A DNA stretch of 64,000 nucleotides from Velocimicrobium porci (GTDB lineage Bacteria; Bacillota; Clostridia; Lachnospirales; Lachnospiraceae). The translations under genes and the position numbers were made by a program. Under the pieces are notes generated by a model. The model made no database searches and was not told where the DNA came from. It was given only the letters and a program-made list of their open reading frames with translations. The DNA lies in NCBI RefSeq assembly GCF_009696045.1, contig NZ_VUMT01000006.1, positions 1-64,000 on the forward strand. The letters run 5' to 3'. Shown here in pieces: positions 9,631 to 18,226 of the stretch. How positions within the stretch are numbered: the stretch's first letter is position 1; each line of letters starts with the position of its first letter.

Positions 9631-10314
9631 ATGATTATGAGATCAGAGTATTGTGAAGGAAAAGTGCATATTGTTGAGAAAGGAGACACACTTTATAAGC
9701 TGAGCAGGAAATATAATGTACCATTGGCACTTATTTTGCGTGCAAATCCATTTACTGATGTTTATAATATGCAGGTCGGAGATGAAATCTGTATTCCTGT
9801 TCAAATTGAAATGCAACCGGTCAGACCAGAAAACGGTGGCATAGGAATGCAACCAAGCAGACCGGAAAGCGATGGAATGGGAATGCAACCAAGCAGACCG
9901 GGAAGCGATGGAATGGGAATGCAACCAAGCAGACCGGGAAGTGATGGAATGGGAATGCAACCAAGCAGACCGGAAAGTGATGGAATGGGAATGCAACCAA
10001 GCAGACCGGGAAATGATGGAATGGGAATGCACCAAAACAGACCGGAAAACAGTGGAGAGGAAATGCGTTCAGGAAGAATGGGAAATAAGGAAGAAAATAG
10101 GAATGATTCCATGAGCAACCGTCCTATAACACTTCCTAATTATCCGAATTTATTTTCTTATGTTGTAGAAGAGGAAGATAGTTTAGAAGATATTTTGGAT
10201 AATTTTGATGTTAATTTAGAAGATTTATTAAATTTTAATGATTTAGATGAAATTATGTTATTACCTGGAAGTGTTGTAAAGGTGCCAATTCGAAAGGAAA
10301 ATCAAAAAAATTAA
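9631..10314 (+). CDS. LysM protein with a 36-bp tandem-repeat linker
   Basis: The 227-residue protein has an N-terminal LysM domain (~residues 10-55: HIVEKGDTLYKLSRKYNV ... NMQVGDEICIPV), a repeat linker of seven 12-residue units, and a C-terminal second LysM-like module (SYVVEEEDSLEDILDNFDV ... LLPGSVVKVPI). LysM domains bind peptidoglycan or related glycans. There is no signal peptide, which fits clostridial LysM proteins laid on the forespore or spore coat from the mother cell (SafA-like); this role is inferred. The start is ATG 9631 or 9637; the ribosome site (AGGA, 9624-9627) is weak. Confidence 0.8.
   Translation: MIMRSEYCEGKVHIVEKGDTLYKLSRKYNVPLALILRANPFTDVYNMQVGDEICIPVQIEMQPVRPENGGIGMQPSRPESDGMGMQPSRPGSDGMGMQPSRPGSDGMGMQPSRPESDGMGMQPSRPGNDGMGMHQNRPENSGEEMRSGRMGNKEENRNDSMSNRPITLPNYPNLFSYVVEEEDSLEDILDNFDVNLEDLLNFNDLDEIMLLPGSVVKVPIRKENQKN
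9811..10062 (+). repeat. seven in-frame 36-bp tandem repeats
   Basis: Seven 36-nt units encode MQPSRPxSDGMG-type 12-mers. Units 2-6 (9847-10026) are nearly identical; units 1 (MQPVRPENGGIG) and 7 (MHQNRPENSGEE) are diverged, as expected when central units are homogenised by slippage or recombination. The repeat keeps other frames open on both strands. Confidence 0.95.
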
Positions 10315-10330
10315 TACGGAAGAATAGTAT

Positions 10331-10360
10331 TTGACAAAGGGATAGAAAAAAGCATATAAT
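10331..10360 (+). promoter_or_regulatory. consensus sigma-A promoter of the rhomboid-like gene
   Basis: TTGACA (10331-10336), 18-bp spacer, TATAAT (10355-10360), 53 bp before the start at 10414. Confidence 0.85.
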
Positions 10361-10413
10361 TTAAGCAATACGGATAAACGTAAATATATGGAACAAGGAG
10401 AGTTTGTTAGCAG

Positions 10414-11268
10414 ATGAAATTTCTGAATAAATTAGAAAGAAAATACGGAAGGCATGCAATCTCTGGATTAATGAGATATATTGTTATTATTAATTTAGCA
10501 GGAGCAGCAATTGGAATTCTTGCACCGAATTTTTATTATCAATATCTTGTTTTAGATGTCGGGTTGATTATGAAAGGACAGATCTGGAGACTGTTTACTT
10601 ATATTTTCGCTCCGGGAATTACCCGATATGATTTGATGAATCCACTGAATATTTTATGGTTTGCTTTGGGAACTTATTTGTATTATTGGATTGGTAATTC
10701 TTTAGAGAATGCCTGGGGAGCGTTTCGGTTTAATTTATATTATATTTCCGGATATATATTAAATATTATTGCTTCTGTGCTTATTTATATTGCCTTTGGA
10801 ATTAGTTTTCCAATCGGGCTTGATTTTATCAACCAGTCGTTGTTTTTAGCATTTGCGGCTTTATATCCTAATATTCAGCTGTTGTTATTCTTTGTGATAC
10901 CGATTAAAGTAAAGTGGCTGGGCATTTTCTATGGCTGTATTTTAGCGTATGAAGTATTTAGCAACTTAGTTGCAGGTAATTTTATTTATGCATTTGCAAT
11001 TGTAGTAGCTATGCTTAACTTTTTGCTGTTTTTCTTTGGTACAAGGAATTATCAGAGAGTATCACCAAGTCAGATGAAGCGTAGAGCAACTTATAAACGT
11101 GAAGTGAATAAGGCAGCTGGTGGTATTACAAGACATAAATGTGCAATATGTGGGAGAACAGAATTGGATGATGAAAATCTAGAATTTCGTTTTTGTTCAA
11201 AATGTGATGGGAATTATGAATATTGTATGGAGCATTTATTTACTCATCAGCATGTTCATAAGCATTAA
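10414..11268 (+). CDS. rhomboid-like membrane protein with C-terminal zinc ribbon, probable pseudoprotease
   Basis: The 284-residue protein has about six hydrophobic segments and the rhomboid-like stretch QIWRLFTYIFAPG followed by GNSLENAWGAFRFNLYY, which matches the region before the catalytic serine in bacterial rhomboids. The GxSG motif itself is absent; the expected place reads FINQSLFLAFAALYPN, so proteolysis is unlikely. The C-terminal ~45 residues are a Cys/His-rich ribbon (CAICGRTELDD ... FCSKCDGNYEYCMEHLFTHQHVHKH). The start is fixed by an in-frame TAG six bases upstream; AAGGAG is 13 bp away. It has its own promoter and terminator, so it is a single-gene unit. Confidence 0.78.
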   Translation: MKFLNKLERKYGRHAISGLMRYIVIINLAGAAIGILAPNFYYQYLVLDVGLIMKGQIWRLFTYIFAPGITRYDLMNPLNILWFALGTYLYYWIGNSLENAWGAFRFNLYYISGYILNIIASVLIYIAFGISFPIGLDFINQSLFLAFAALYPNIQLLLFFVIPIKVKWLGIFYGCILAYEVFSNLVAGNFIYAFAIVVAMLNFLLFFFGTRNYQRVSPSQMKRRATYKREVNKAAGGITRHKCAICGRTELDDENLEFRFCSKCDGNYEYCMEHLFTHQHVHKH

Positions 11269-11279
11269 ACGAAAGAAGG

Positions 11280-11313
11280 GTGCCGTAACCAATGTGTTTG
11301 CGGCACTTTTTTT
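11280..11313 (+). terminator. intrinsic terminator after the rhomboid-like gene
   Basis: GTGCCGTAA (11280-11288) pairs with TTGCGGCAC (11298-11306) with one G-U, followed by seven T. Confidence 0.88.
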
Positions 11314-11331
11314 CGAATGGAGGACTAAGAG

Positions 11332-14300
11332 ATGGTATCATCGTATAAAAAGGAACGAATTGAATATTTATTGAAATGTTTTGCGGTATTTTTATTGGCT
11401 TTTATTGTACGAATTACTTTAGCGGCAGTTACAAAGGGATATGAGTCAGATATCAACTGTTTTACAAGCTGGGCAAATAGGGTTTATGAGGTTGGATTTG
11501 GAGCATTTTATTCGAATGATGTGTTTTCGGATTATCCGCCCGGCTATATTTATATTTTGTATGTCATTGGAGCAGTCAAAGAGCTGTTTGCTATTGATTT
11601 TAGTAGCATGATAGGGCAAATATTGATAAAGCTGCCTGCAATTTTGTGTGACTTGGCTACGGGTGTCTTAGTGTTTCAAATTGCCAGAGAGGAGCAAACT
11701 AAATTTGGAAGTATGATTCTTTCTTCCTTCTATTTATTTAATCCGGCAATTATTATAAATAGTAGTGTCTGGGGACAGGTTGATTCGGTATTTACATTTT
11801 GTATTGTGCTTGTCTGCTATTTTATTATAAAACAGAAGCTTTGGGTGTCTTATTTTATTTTTGCATTTGCAATTTTAATAAAACCACAGAGTTTGATTTT
11901 TACACCGGTTGTATTATATGGTGTGTACAAAGAGGTTTTTTCAACTGGAACATTTGATTTGAAAAAATTTTCCAAACAGGCAATTGGCGCATTGGGTGCA
12001 GTCTTATTTATGATAATTCTGACTATTCCATTCGGACTCAATACGGTTATTAATCAATATATTGAAACGTTAGCATCTTATCCTTATGCAACAGTAAATG
12101 GGTACAACTTTTGGGCTATGCTTGGACTAAACTGGGCACCACAAACGGATTATTTATTTGTGTTGCCGTATTATAAGCTGGGAACGTTATCGATTATTAT
12201 GACAGTCGGAATCGTTGCATATTTTGCATGGAAGGGAAAACATGACAAAGCACTTCCATTTTTCTTAGCTGCCTGCATCGTAAGTGGAATGTTTTGTTTT
12301 TCGGTTCGAATGCATGAGCGTTATTGGTATCCAGTATTAATCTGTCTGCTTTTATTTTATATTTATAAGCATGAAATTCGTTGGTTGCAATTATATGGTG
12401 TAGCTTCGATTTTACATTTTTTAAATGTTTATTTTGTACTTTGGCAATATGGAGCAGAACAAATTACTAACAGTGGTAAAATTAGGATGCTTTCTTTTCT
12501 TACAGTTTTAACTTATTTTATAATGCTCTTTTTTGGTTATCGTAATTATGTTAAAGGAAAAATAAAGCAGAGAATAGAAGCGGACAGACGAGTTATGATT
12601 TCGACTACGGAAGAAAAGGTACCTTGGAAGAAAAAAGAATTTGTTTTTTTAGCTTTTATCATAATTATATATAGTTTCGTAGCGTTTTACCGTTTAGGAG
12701 ATAAAAAGGCTCCAGAACATTTTTATACTACTAATGTAGAAAATGCAGTTGTTTTGGTTGACCTGGGAAAGGAAACAAAAATAAAGTCAATTTTTTATTA
12801 TCTTGGTAATTATGAGAACCGTGAGGTGTCTTTTGAAGCTTCCGATTCGATGGATGGACAATTTGAACCAATCGCAGATGTTATTATGGAATCGGTGTTT
12901 TGCTGGGATGAAAAGGAAGTTCATCAAACAGGACGTTTTGTAAAAATTATTTCGAATGATACAAAGAACTCCATTGGGGAGCTTGTATTTTATTCGGAAG
13001 ACGGAACTAAGATTTTGCCAAAAATGATTTATGGAAATGGCGAGGCACTTTTTGATGAACAAGAACTATGTCCAAAACGAAGAACAAATTTGAATGGTAC
13101 TTATTTTGATGAAGTTTACCATGCTAGAACTGCTTATGAATATATCCATGGATTATACAGCTATGAAAATACCCATCCTCCACTTGGAAAAATTTTGATT
13201 TCATTTGGAATTCGTTTCTTTGGTATGAATCCATTTGGATTTCGGGTTGTCGGAACTATATTTGGTATTTTAATGTTGCCACTTATTTATTTATTTGGTA
13301 GAAGCCTGACAAAAAGCCGTTTTACAGGAGCGGTTGTATGTTTGCTGTTTTCTTTTGATTTTATGCATTTTGCTCAGACGAGAATTGCAACTATTGATGT
13401 GTTTGTAACCTTTTTTATTATAGCAATGTATTATTTCATGTATGAATACTGTAAAAGAAGTTATTATGACAGTTCATTACGTCAATTACTAATTTTACTA
13501 GGCTTATGCGGAATTAGTATGGGGCTTGGTATTGCCTGCAAGTGGACTGGTGTTTATGCAGGAGCCGGATTAGGAGTTTTGTTCTTTTGTAATCTTTATA
13601 AACGGTATAGAGAGTACACATTTGTTAAAAAAGGGCTAGAATCAGATGAAATGAATCAGACAGCAAAGCAGTTCGTTTTAGAACGATTTCCATTGTATAC
13701 GAAAAAGATTATTTTAAGCTGTGTTGGATTTTTTATTTTTATTCCGATTGTAATTTATACGTTATCTTATCTGCCATTTGAAGATGAGAGTGGTCGGGAC
13801 TTAATTGGCAAAATGCTTGCGAATCAGCAGTCCATGTTTCAATACCATTCTGGAATTGATGCAACCCATCCCTTTTCTTCGTGGTGGTACCAGTGGCCAG
13901 TAATGCATCGGCCGATTTGGTATTATTCGGGAACTGTTTCGGATACGGTAAAGGAAGGAATCAGTGCATTTGGAAATCCTTTTATTTGGTGGGTAGGAAT
14001 TCCTGTATTTTTTTACATGGTATACCGCATTATTAAAAAAAGAGATAAAAAAGCCACATTTTTAGTTCTTGCTTATTTGGCACAGTATCTTCCATGGTTT
14101 TTTGTGACTCGAATTACATTTATTTATCACTATTTTCCAAGTATTCCATTTGTTATATTGATGACAGGTTATACAATCTGGATTTTATTGGAAGAAAAAC
14201 AAATTTCAAGGAAAGAAGTTTTTGCCTATTTAACGTGTGTTTTTTTACTTTTTGTTTTATTTTATCCGATTTTGTCAGGATACCCGATTTCTGTTTCTTA

Positions 14301-14346
14301 TGTAAAACGGTTTTTAGAGTGGTTTCCAAGCTGGATTTTTATATAA
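11332..14346 (+). CDS. double GT-C glycosyltransferase: GT87/GT39-like module, discoidin-like domain and PMT module
   Basis: The 1004-residue polytopic protein appears to hold two lipid-phosphate-sugar-dependent glycosyltransferase modules. The N-terminal half (~1-415) has ESDINCFTSWANRVYE and FSDYPPGYIYILY, typical of GT-C mannosyltransferases. Residues ~460-570 form an extracytoplasmic beta domain resembling an F5/8-type discoidin domain. The C-terminal half (~585-1004) is a protein O-mannosyltransferase-like (GT39) module with the acidic motif TYFDEVYHARTAYEY and THPPLGKI. Likely role: glycosylation of exported proteins or cell-surface glycans; acceptor unknown. GGAGG (11319-11323) is 8 bp from ATG 11332. 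Confidence 0.85.
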   Translation: MVSSYKKERIEYLLKCFAVFLLAFIVRITLAAVTKGYESDINCFTSWANRVYEVGFGAFYSNDVFSDYPPGYIYILYVIGAVKELFAIDFSSMIGQILIKLPAILCDLATGVLVFQIAREEQTKFGSMILSSFYLFNPAIIINSSVWGQVDSVFTFCIVLVCYFIIKQKLWVSYFIFAFAILIKPQSLIFTPVVLYGVYKEVFSTGTFDLKKFSKQAIGALGAVLFMIILTIPFGLNTVINQYIETLASYPYATVNGYNFWAMLGLNWAPQTDYLFVLPYYKLGTLSIIMTVGIVAYFAWKGKHDKALPFFLAACIVSGMFCFSVRMHERYWYPVLICLLLFYIYKHEIRWLQLYGVASILHFLNVYFVLWQYGAEQITNSGKIRMLSFLTVLTYFIMLFFGYRNYVKGKIKQRIEADRRVMISTTEEKVPWKKKEFVFLAFIIIIYSFVAFYRLGDKKAPEHFYTTNVENAVVLVDLGKETKIKSIFYYLGNYENREVSFEASDSMDGQFEPIADVIMESVFCWDEKEVHQTGRFVKIISNDTKNSIGELVFYSEDGTKILPKMIYGNGEALFDEQELCPKRRTNLNGTYFDEVYHARTAYEYIHGLYSYENTHPPLGKILISFGIRFFGMNPFGFRVVGTIFGILMLPLIYLFGRSLTKSRFTGAVVCLLFSFDFMHFAQTRIATIDVFVTFFIIAMYYFMYEYCKRSYYDSSLRQLLILLGLCGISMGLGIACKWTGVYAGAGLGVLFFCNLYKRYREYTFVKKGLESDEMNQTAKQFVLERFPLYTKKIILSCVGFFIFIPIVIYTLSYLPFEDESGRDLIGKMLANQQSMFQYHSGIDATHPFSSWWYQWPVMHRPIWYYSGTVSDTVKEGISAFGNPFIWWVGIPVFFYMVYRIIKKRDKKATFLVLAYLAQYLPWFFVTRITFIYHYFPSIPFVILMTGYTIWILLEEKQISRKEVFAYLTCVFLLFVLFYPILSGYPISVSYVKRFLEWFPSWIFI

Positions 14347-14421
14347 CGATAATTATTGAAGTATTTTCTTATGACTGTTATAATAAACAAAGAGCGGAAA
14401 AGAAAGGATTGGACAAGGAAT

Positions 14422-15807
14422 ATGGCAGAAAGTATAAAAAAGTTAGTTAAAAATATAAATCACGGGAAAGATTTAAATAACTGCTTGCCTGTTTATTTTC
14501 AGACATTAGAAAACAAATATTACCAAAACGCATGTATTCACAGTGCATTGGAATACTATACATTATATGAGATTGTAAAAGAAGAGGAAAATAATTATCT
14601 GGAAGAGATCAGAGATGTTTTAGAAGTTTTGCAGGATGCAGTTAAAGTTTTATTTCTTGGGAAAGGAAATCGCGAAGAGCTTTTAAAAAAATTAGAAGAA
14701 AATCGCAATACTATTATGCAAAAGATGGATGTTTTGACTGCATATACAGATGTAATCCAGATTTATGAGTATGTTTTAAATCGGGTAGAATATCGTTTTA
14801 AAGAATATAGACCGGCTGATGAAGAGATTTTTTCAAATAAGGTGATTCAATACATCTTTCAAATGAAAGATAATACGGTAATTAATGAAAATATCAAAGA
14901 GGTAATTGGACAGTTGCCGGTAAGAATGACAAAGGGCAAATTTTTTCAATTGCTTAAAAACAGTCTGACCTTATATAATGGTTCTGACCGGGCTTCTGTA
15001 GAAACTTACCTTTATATGCTTCGCACGGCATCTTCTTTATATCATCCGACAGGGATGGAACAATACTTTAAAGAGTTTTCGGTACTTGTTGAAGAATTGC
15101 GACAGGCAGATTATAAAGAATTAACAAAAGAAGAGTTTTTAAAATTTACAGAAAAAATAGAACAGGCAGCAGACAAGCTTTTTGAGGTAACGGATTTGTT
15201 TGTATTGGTTCAGTCTGTTTTAAATTGCTTTTATGTTATTGCTTTATGTGAGGAGCAGGAGAATTCTTACGAAACAGAAGAAGCAAAGAAGCTATTAATC
15301 CATTTAAAGGAAGCCTTTGAATCCGATGAGGAGAGTGAATCGGAAGTATTTGAAGACTCATTGATTGCACTGGAAGGTGTTCAGGAAGTTTTAGGAGAAG
15401 AAATTATTACACTTGAAGCTGTATTATTTCAAACACAGAATGATTGGAGCCAAGAAGTAGCTGGTTGTGGAATGAAAGACAAGCAGAACGTTTTAATTCA
15501 AATGGAGAAGTTATTGTCAAGCAGTTTATTTATTGAATTAAGTGAGGAAGATTCAAATGAGGCAGTGACAGAAGCGTTTTTAGAAAAAGAAGCAGAAACG
15601 TTAATTGGTGAATTAAAAGAACTGTTTGAACATAATTCAATGGCTGTTAATCGTGCAATTATGGCGGCAGTGCTGAATAAAATGCCAGTCTTTTTTGAAT
15701 CTTCGGAAGAAGTAATGGAGTATATTAAAAATTCATTGGATTCTTGTCGGGATATGGAAGAAAAGCAGGCGGCAATGGAGATTTTAGAAACAATTATGTC
15801 TGAGTAA
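14422..15807 (+). CDS. uncharacterised soluble helical protein
   Basis: Function not recognised. About 461 residues, acidic, mostly helical and without membrane segments, signal peptide or Cys-rich motifs. The frame is open from a TTG at 14356, but ATG 14422 (MAESIKKLV) looks like the natural N-terminus; its ribosome site is poor (AAGG close by, AAAGGA 14 bp away), so the start is uncertain. It follows the glycosyltransferase by 75 bp and precedes the hypothetical-ytfI-gerW run, probably in one transcript. Confidence 0.7.
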   Translation: MAESIKKLVKNINHGKDLNNCLPVYFQTLENKYYQNACIHSALEYYTLYEIVKEEENNYLEEIRDVLEVLQDAVKVLFLGKGNREELLKKLEENRNTIMQKMDVLTAYTDVIQIYEYVLNRVEYRFKEYRPADEEIFSNKVIQYIFQMKDNTVINENIKEVIGQLPVRMTKGKFFQLLKNSLTLYNGSDRASVETYLYMLRTASSLYHPTGMEQYFKEFSVLVEELRQADYKELTKEEFLKFTEKIEQAADKLFEVTDLFVLVQSVLNCFYVIALCEEQENSYETEEAKKLLIHLKEAFESDEESESEVFEDSLIALEGVQEVLGEEIITLEAVLFQTQNDWSQEVAGCGMKDKQNVLIQMEKLLSSSLFIELSEEDSNEAVTEAFLEKEAETLIGELKELFEHNSMAVNRAIMAAVLNKMPVFFESSEEVMEYIKNSLDSCRDMEEKQAAMEILETIMSE

Positions 15808-15844
15808 ATATTTATGATATTTTAATAGGAATTTGAGGGATTTT

Positions 15845-16174
15845 ATGGTAAAATGGTGTGATAAGTTATATATGGATGATAAGATAAAAAAGAAACCACA
15901 AAAATGGAGAAAGCGGCTGGAGCAAGAAAAATTGTCATATGAGTTATATTGTATTGCACTTGCGTCGAACCATAAAAATCTGCTGGATATTATTGATTGC
16001 AATGAGCTTTTGTTCCGATATTATAAGAAAAGAGATATTTGTGTTGTTGGACTTGCAGGTAGCAGAGAAAGTGCAATTCTTCTTGTACAGAATATAATAG
16101 AGGATGTTTATAGGGAAACAGGAGGCGTTAATGTAAGAGCCTATTTTAAATTTGAAGAATCAGTGGAAGGTTAG
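15845..16174 (+). CDS. small uncharacterised protein
   Basis: About 109 residues; basic N-terminal half (KIKKKPQKWRKRLEQEK) and a C-terminal alpha/beta-looking part (ICVVGLAGSRESAILLVQNI). No family recognised. GAGGG at 15836-15840 is near ATG 15845; a TTG at 15833 is an alternative. It lies 11 bp upstream of the DUF2953 gene and is likely cotranscribed with it. Confidence 0.65.
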   Translation: MVKWCDKLYMDDKIKKKPQKWRKRLEQEKLSYELYCIALASNHKNLLDIIDCNELLFRYYKKRDICVVGLAGSRESAILLVQNIIEDVYRETGGVNVRAYFKFEESVEG

Positions 16175-16185
16175 GGTGTGAAAGA

Positions 16186-17181
16186 TTGCTGCATATTATT
16201 TTAATTGTTTTAAAAATAATCGGAATTATTATTGCATCCTTACTGGGCGTAGCACTTTTGCTCGGCGGACTGATTTTATTTGTTCCAATTCGGTATCGGG
16301 CAAAAGCAAAGAAAACTGAGGAGCTTTCCGTACATTTTGTTGGAAGCTGGCTTCTTCATTTCTTTCATCTATCCGTCCATTATGATGGGAAAGTTCCTGT
16401 TATGAAATTGAGAATATCTGGAATTCCGATTTTTGATAGTACAAAGGAAAAGAAAGAGAAAAAAGAAAAGCGTCAAAAAATAAAGAGAAAAAAAGAGAAA
16501 AAAGAACAGAAACCGGCACAGGAAGAGATTATTCAGGTTATGGAGTTAAAACCGGAAAAGCAGGATGACCTGGTCAAGGAGAAAGTTAATGATGAAACAC
16601 CTCAAAATAGTTTTCAAGGTATAGAAGAGGATAAAATCGAAAAGACTATAAAGCAGGAAATGCCTGACCGGGAACAGGAAGTTTCATTGTGGCAGAAGAT
16701 AAAACAAATTGTTCTTATCATAAAGAGATATATACTTAAATTTTTTGAATTATTTAGACAGATGAAAAAGACAATTAAGAATTTTCGGGAAACTTGTTGG
16801 AAAATTTGGCAAAAGTGGATTTGCATAAAGGAATTTATACAACAAGAAGAGAATAAGAAAGGATTTTCTTCCGTGTTTGGGTCATTGATACAAATATTAA
16901 AAAAAATTGGACCGGTTGTTGTTAAGGGAAAGGTTCACTTTGGAACCGGTGATCCATGTAGTACAGGACAGGCATTAGGTGTCCTTGGCGTCTGCTATGG
17001 GTGGTTTGGAAGACAGGTAGAGATTGAGCCTGATTTTGAGCATGAAATTTTAGAAGGTGAGCTTTTTATCAAAGGGAGATTCCAAGTAATTTCTTTGTTG
17101 ATAATAGGAATAAAGTTATTAAAAGACGAAGGTTTTAAAAATTTAAGAATGAATTTTGGAAAATTAAAGGAGGCGTTATAA
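16186..17181 (+). CDS. ytfI: DUF2953 membrane-anchored protein (YtfI-like)
   Basis: The 331-residue protein has one N-terminal membrane helix (LKIIGIIIASLLGVALLLGG) followed by FVPIRYRAKAK, the usual DUF2953 opening, a Lys/Glu-rich insert (~residues 90-170) and a C-terminal conserved part (GTGDPCSTGQALGVLG). It starts at TTG 16186 with AGGG 9 bp upstream. Its stop overlaps the ATG of gerW by one base (TAATG), the same ytfI-ytfJ order as in Bacillus subtilis, which supports a spore-related role. Biochemical function is unknown. Confidence 0.8.
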   Translation: MLHIILIVLKIIGIIIASLLGVALLLGGLILFVPIRYRAKAKKTEELSVHFVGSWLLHFFHLSVHYDGKVPVMKLRISGIPIFDSTKEKKEKKEKRQKIKRKKEKKEQKPAQEEIIQVMELKPEKQDDLVKEKVNDETPQNSFQGIEEDKIEKTIKQEMPDREQEVSLWQKIKQIVLIIKRYILKFFELFRQMKKTIKNFRETCWKIWQKWICIKEFIQQEENKKGFSSVFGSLIQILKKIGPVVVKGKVHFGTGDPCSTGQALGVLGVCYGWFGRQVEIEPDFEHEILEGELFIKGRFQVISLLIIGIKLLKDEGFKNLRMNFGKLKEAL

Positions 17182-17597
17182 TGGCAGATAATACATTTAG
17201 TTCAACAGTAGAATCCTTGTTTAAAGGTATGGATGCTTTTTTAACAACAAAAACAGTAGTTGGAGATGCAGTACAAGTTGAAGACGGAACAATTATTCTT
17301 CCATTAGTAGATGTAAGTTTTGGTGTAGGTGCCGGTGCATTTTCCCAGGATGATAAAAAGAAAAATAATGGTGGTGGAGGAATGGGAGGTAAGATGACTC
17401 CAAGTGCAGTTCTTGTAATCAAGGATGGAACAACCCGCTTAGTTAATGTGAAGAATCAGGATACGGTGACAAAGATTCTTGATATGGTTCCGGATTTTGT
17501 AAATCGTTTTACAAAAGGAGGAGAAGAAGAAAACCAAAAAGTGGATGATGTGGTAGACAGCTTTGCAAATGAAACAAATGATCAAGAAAAAAAGTAG
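17181..17597 (+). CDS. gerW: GerW/YtfJ family sporulation protein
   Basis: The 138-residue protein matches the GerW family: TVVGDAVQVEDGTIILPLVD, VSFGVGAGAF, a Gly-rich loop (NNGGGGMGGKM) and PSAVLVIKDG. In Bacillus GerW is a forespore protein needed for a germinant response. It has a strong AAAGGAGG at 17167-17173 and is translationally coupled to the DUF2953 gene. Confidence 0.92.
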   Translation: MADNTFSSTVESLFKGMDAFLTTKTVVGDAVQVEDGTIILPLVDVSFGVGAGAFSQDDKKKNNGGGGMGGKMTPSAVLVIKDGTTRLVNVKNQDTVTKILDMVPDFVNRFTKGGEEENQKVDDVVDSFANETNDQEKK

Positions 17598-17615
17598 AAA
17601 AATATAAAAAACTAC

Positions 17616-17644
17616 TTGCAATATAATGAGGTTTTTGGTAGAAT
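17616..17644 (+). promoter_or_regulatory. sigma-A promoter of rpmB
   Basis: TTGCAA (17616-17621), 17-bp spacer, TAGAAT (17639-17644). Confidence 0.75.
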
Positions 17645-17698
17645 AACTTTGTTTGATGTATGGAATCCATACAATATATGGATAAGGAGGTGCTTTTC

Positions 17699-17884
17699 AT
17701 GGCTAAATGTGCAATTTGTGAAAAAGGTGCTCACTTTGGTATCAAAGTAAGCCACTCACATAGAAGAAATAATAAGATGTGGAAGTCTAATGTAAAATCT
17801 GTTAAAGTTAAAGTTAATGGTGGAGCTAAGAAGATGAATGTTTGTACTTCTTGCTTAAGATCAGGATTAGTAGAACGTGCTTAA
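17699..17884 (+). CDS. rpmB: 50S ribosomal protein L28
   Basis: The 61-residue product begins MAKCAICEKGAHFG and ends CTSCLRSGLVERA. The two CxxC pairs mark the zinc-binding form. AAGGAGG at 17684-17690 is 8 bp before ATG 17699; the longer upstream reading is excluded. It is a monocistronic unit with its own promoter and terminator. Confidence 0.97.
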   Translation: MAKCAICEKGAHFGIKVSHSHRRNNKMWKSNVKSVKVKVNGGAKKMNVCTSCLRSGLVERA

Positions 17885-17903
17885 GATAATGAATTAGACA
17901 GTG

Positions 17904-17949
17904 AGGGTGTCCAGCAGAGATTTCAATCGATGTTTGTGACACCCTTTTT
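17904..17949 (+). terminator. intrinsic terminator after rpmB
   Basis: AGGGTGTC (17904-17911) and GACACCCT (17938-17945) with a 26-nt loop and a T run. The T run overlaps the stop codon of the minus-strand small gene at 17948. Confidence 0.75.
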
Positions 17950-18085
17950 AACAACAAAAAAATTTATAACTGAGAATAAAAAAGAGGAGAATAAGGAAAA
18001 TTGCCAATATACCGTTAGTGATAAACAGCATGATGGTCATGCCAATGGCAATCCAAAATAAAATAAAACCAATCATTCGTTTCAT
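17948..18085 (-). CDS. 45-residue membrane protein, hypothetical
   Basis: A minus-strand ORF of 45 codons, MKRMIGFILFWIAIGM then TIMLFITNG and ILAIFLILLFFILSYKFFCC. It has a Lys/Arg start, two hydrophobic helices split by TNG, and ends at TAA 17950-17948. AGGA lies 11 nt upstream. It fills most of the otherwise empty rpmB to Asp23 interval. The composition is that of a real membrane protein, not chance, but no homologue can be checked here. Confidence 0.6.
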   Translation of the reverse strand: MKRMIGFILFWIAIGMTIMLFITNGILAIFLILLFFILSYKFFCC

Positions 18086-18226
18086 GGCAGTTTGTTTCCT
18101 GTTCTTCTTGTTTATATTAATATATGTAAAAATTAAGAATTTGATTTCTCTATTTCTTTTTTTTATTAAAACGGGTATAATTTAGGAAAGAGAATGATAA
18201 GTTTTTAAATAGATAGGAGGGTTATT

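Noticed and set aside
9643-10118. Minus-strand and alternative-frame ORFs through the LysM repeats
   Set aside because: A 36-bp in-frame repeat keeps any stop-free frame open; no ribosome sites or family signals.
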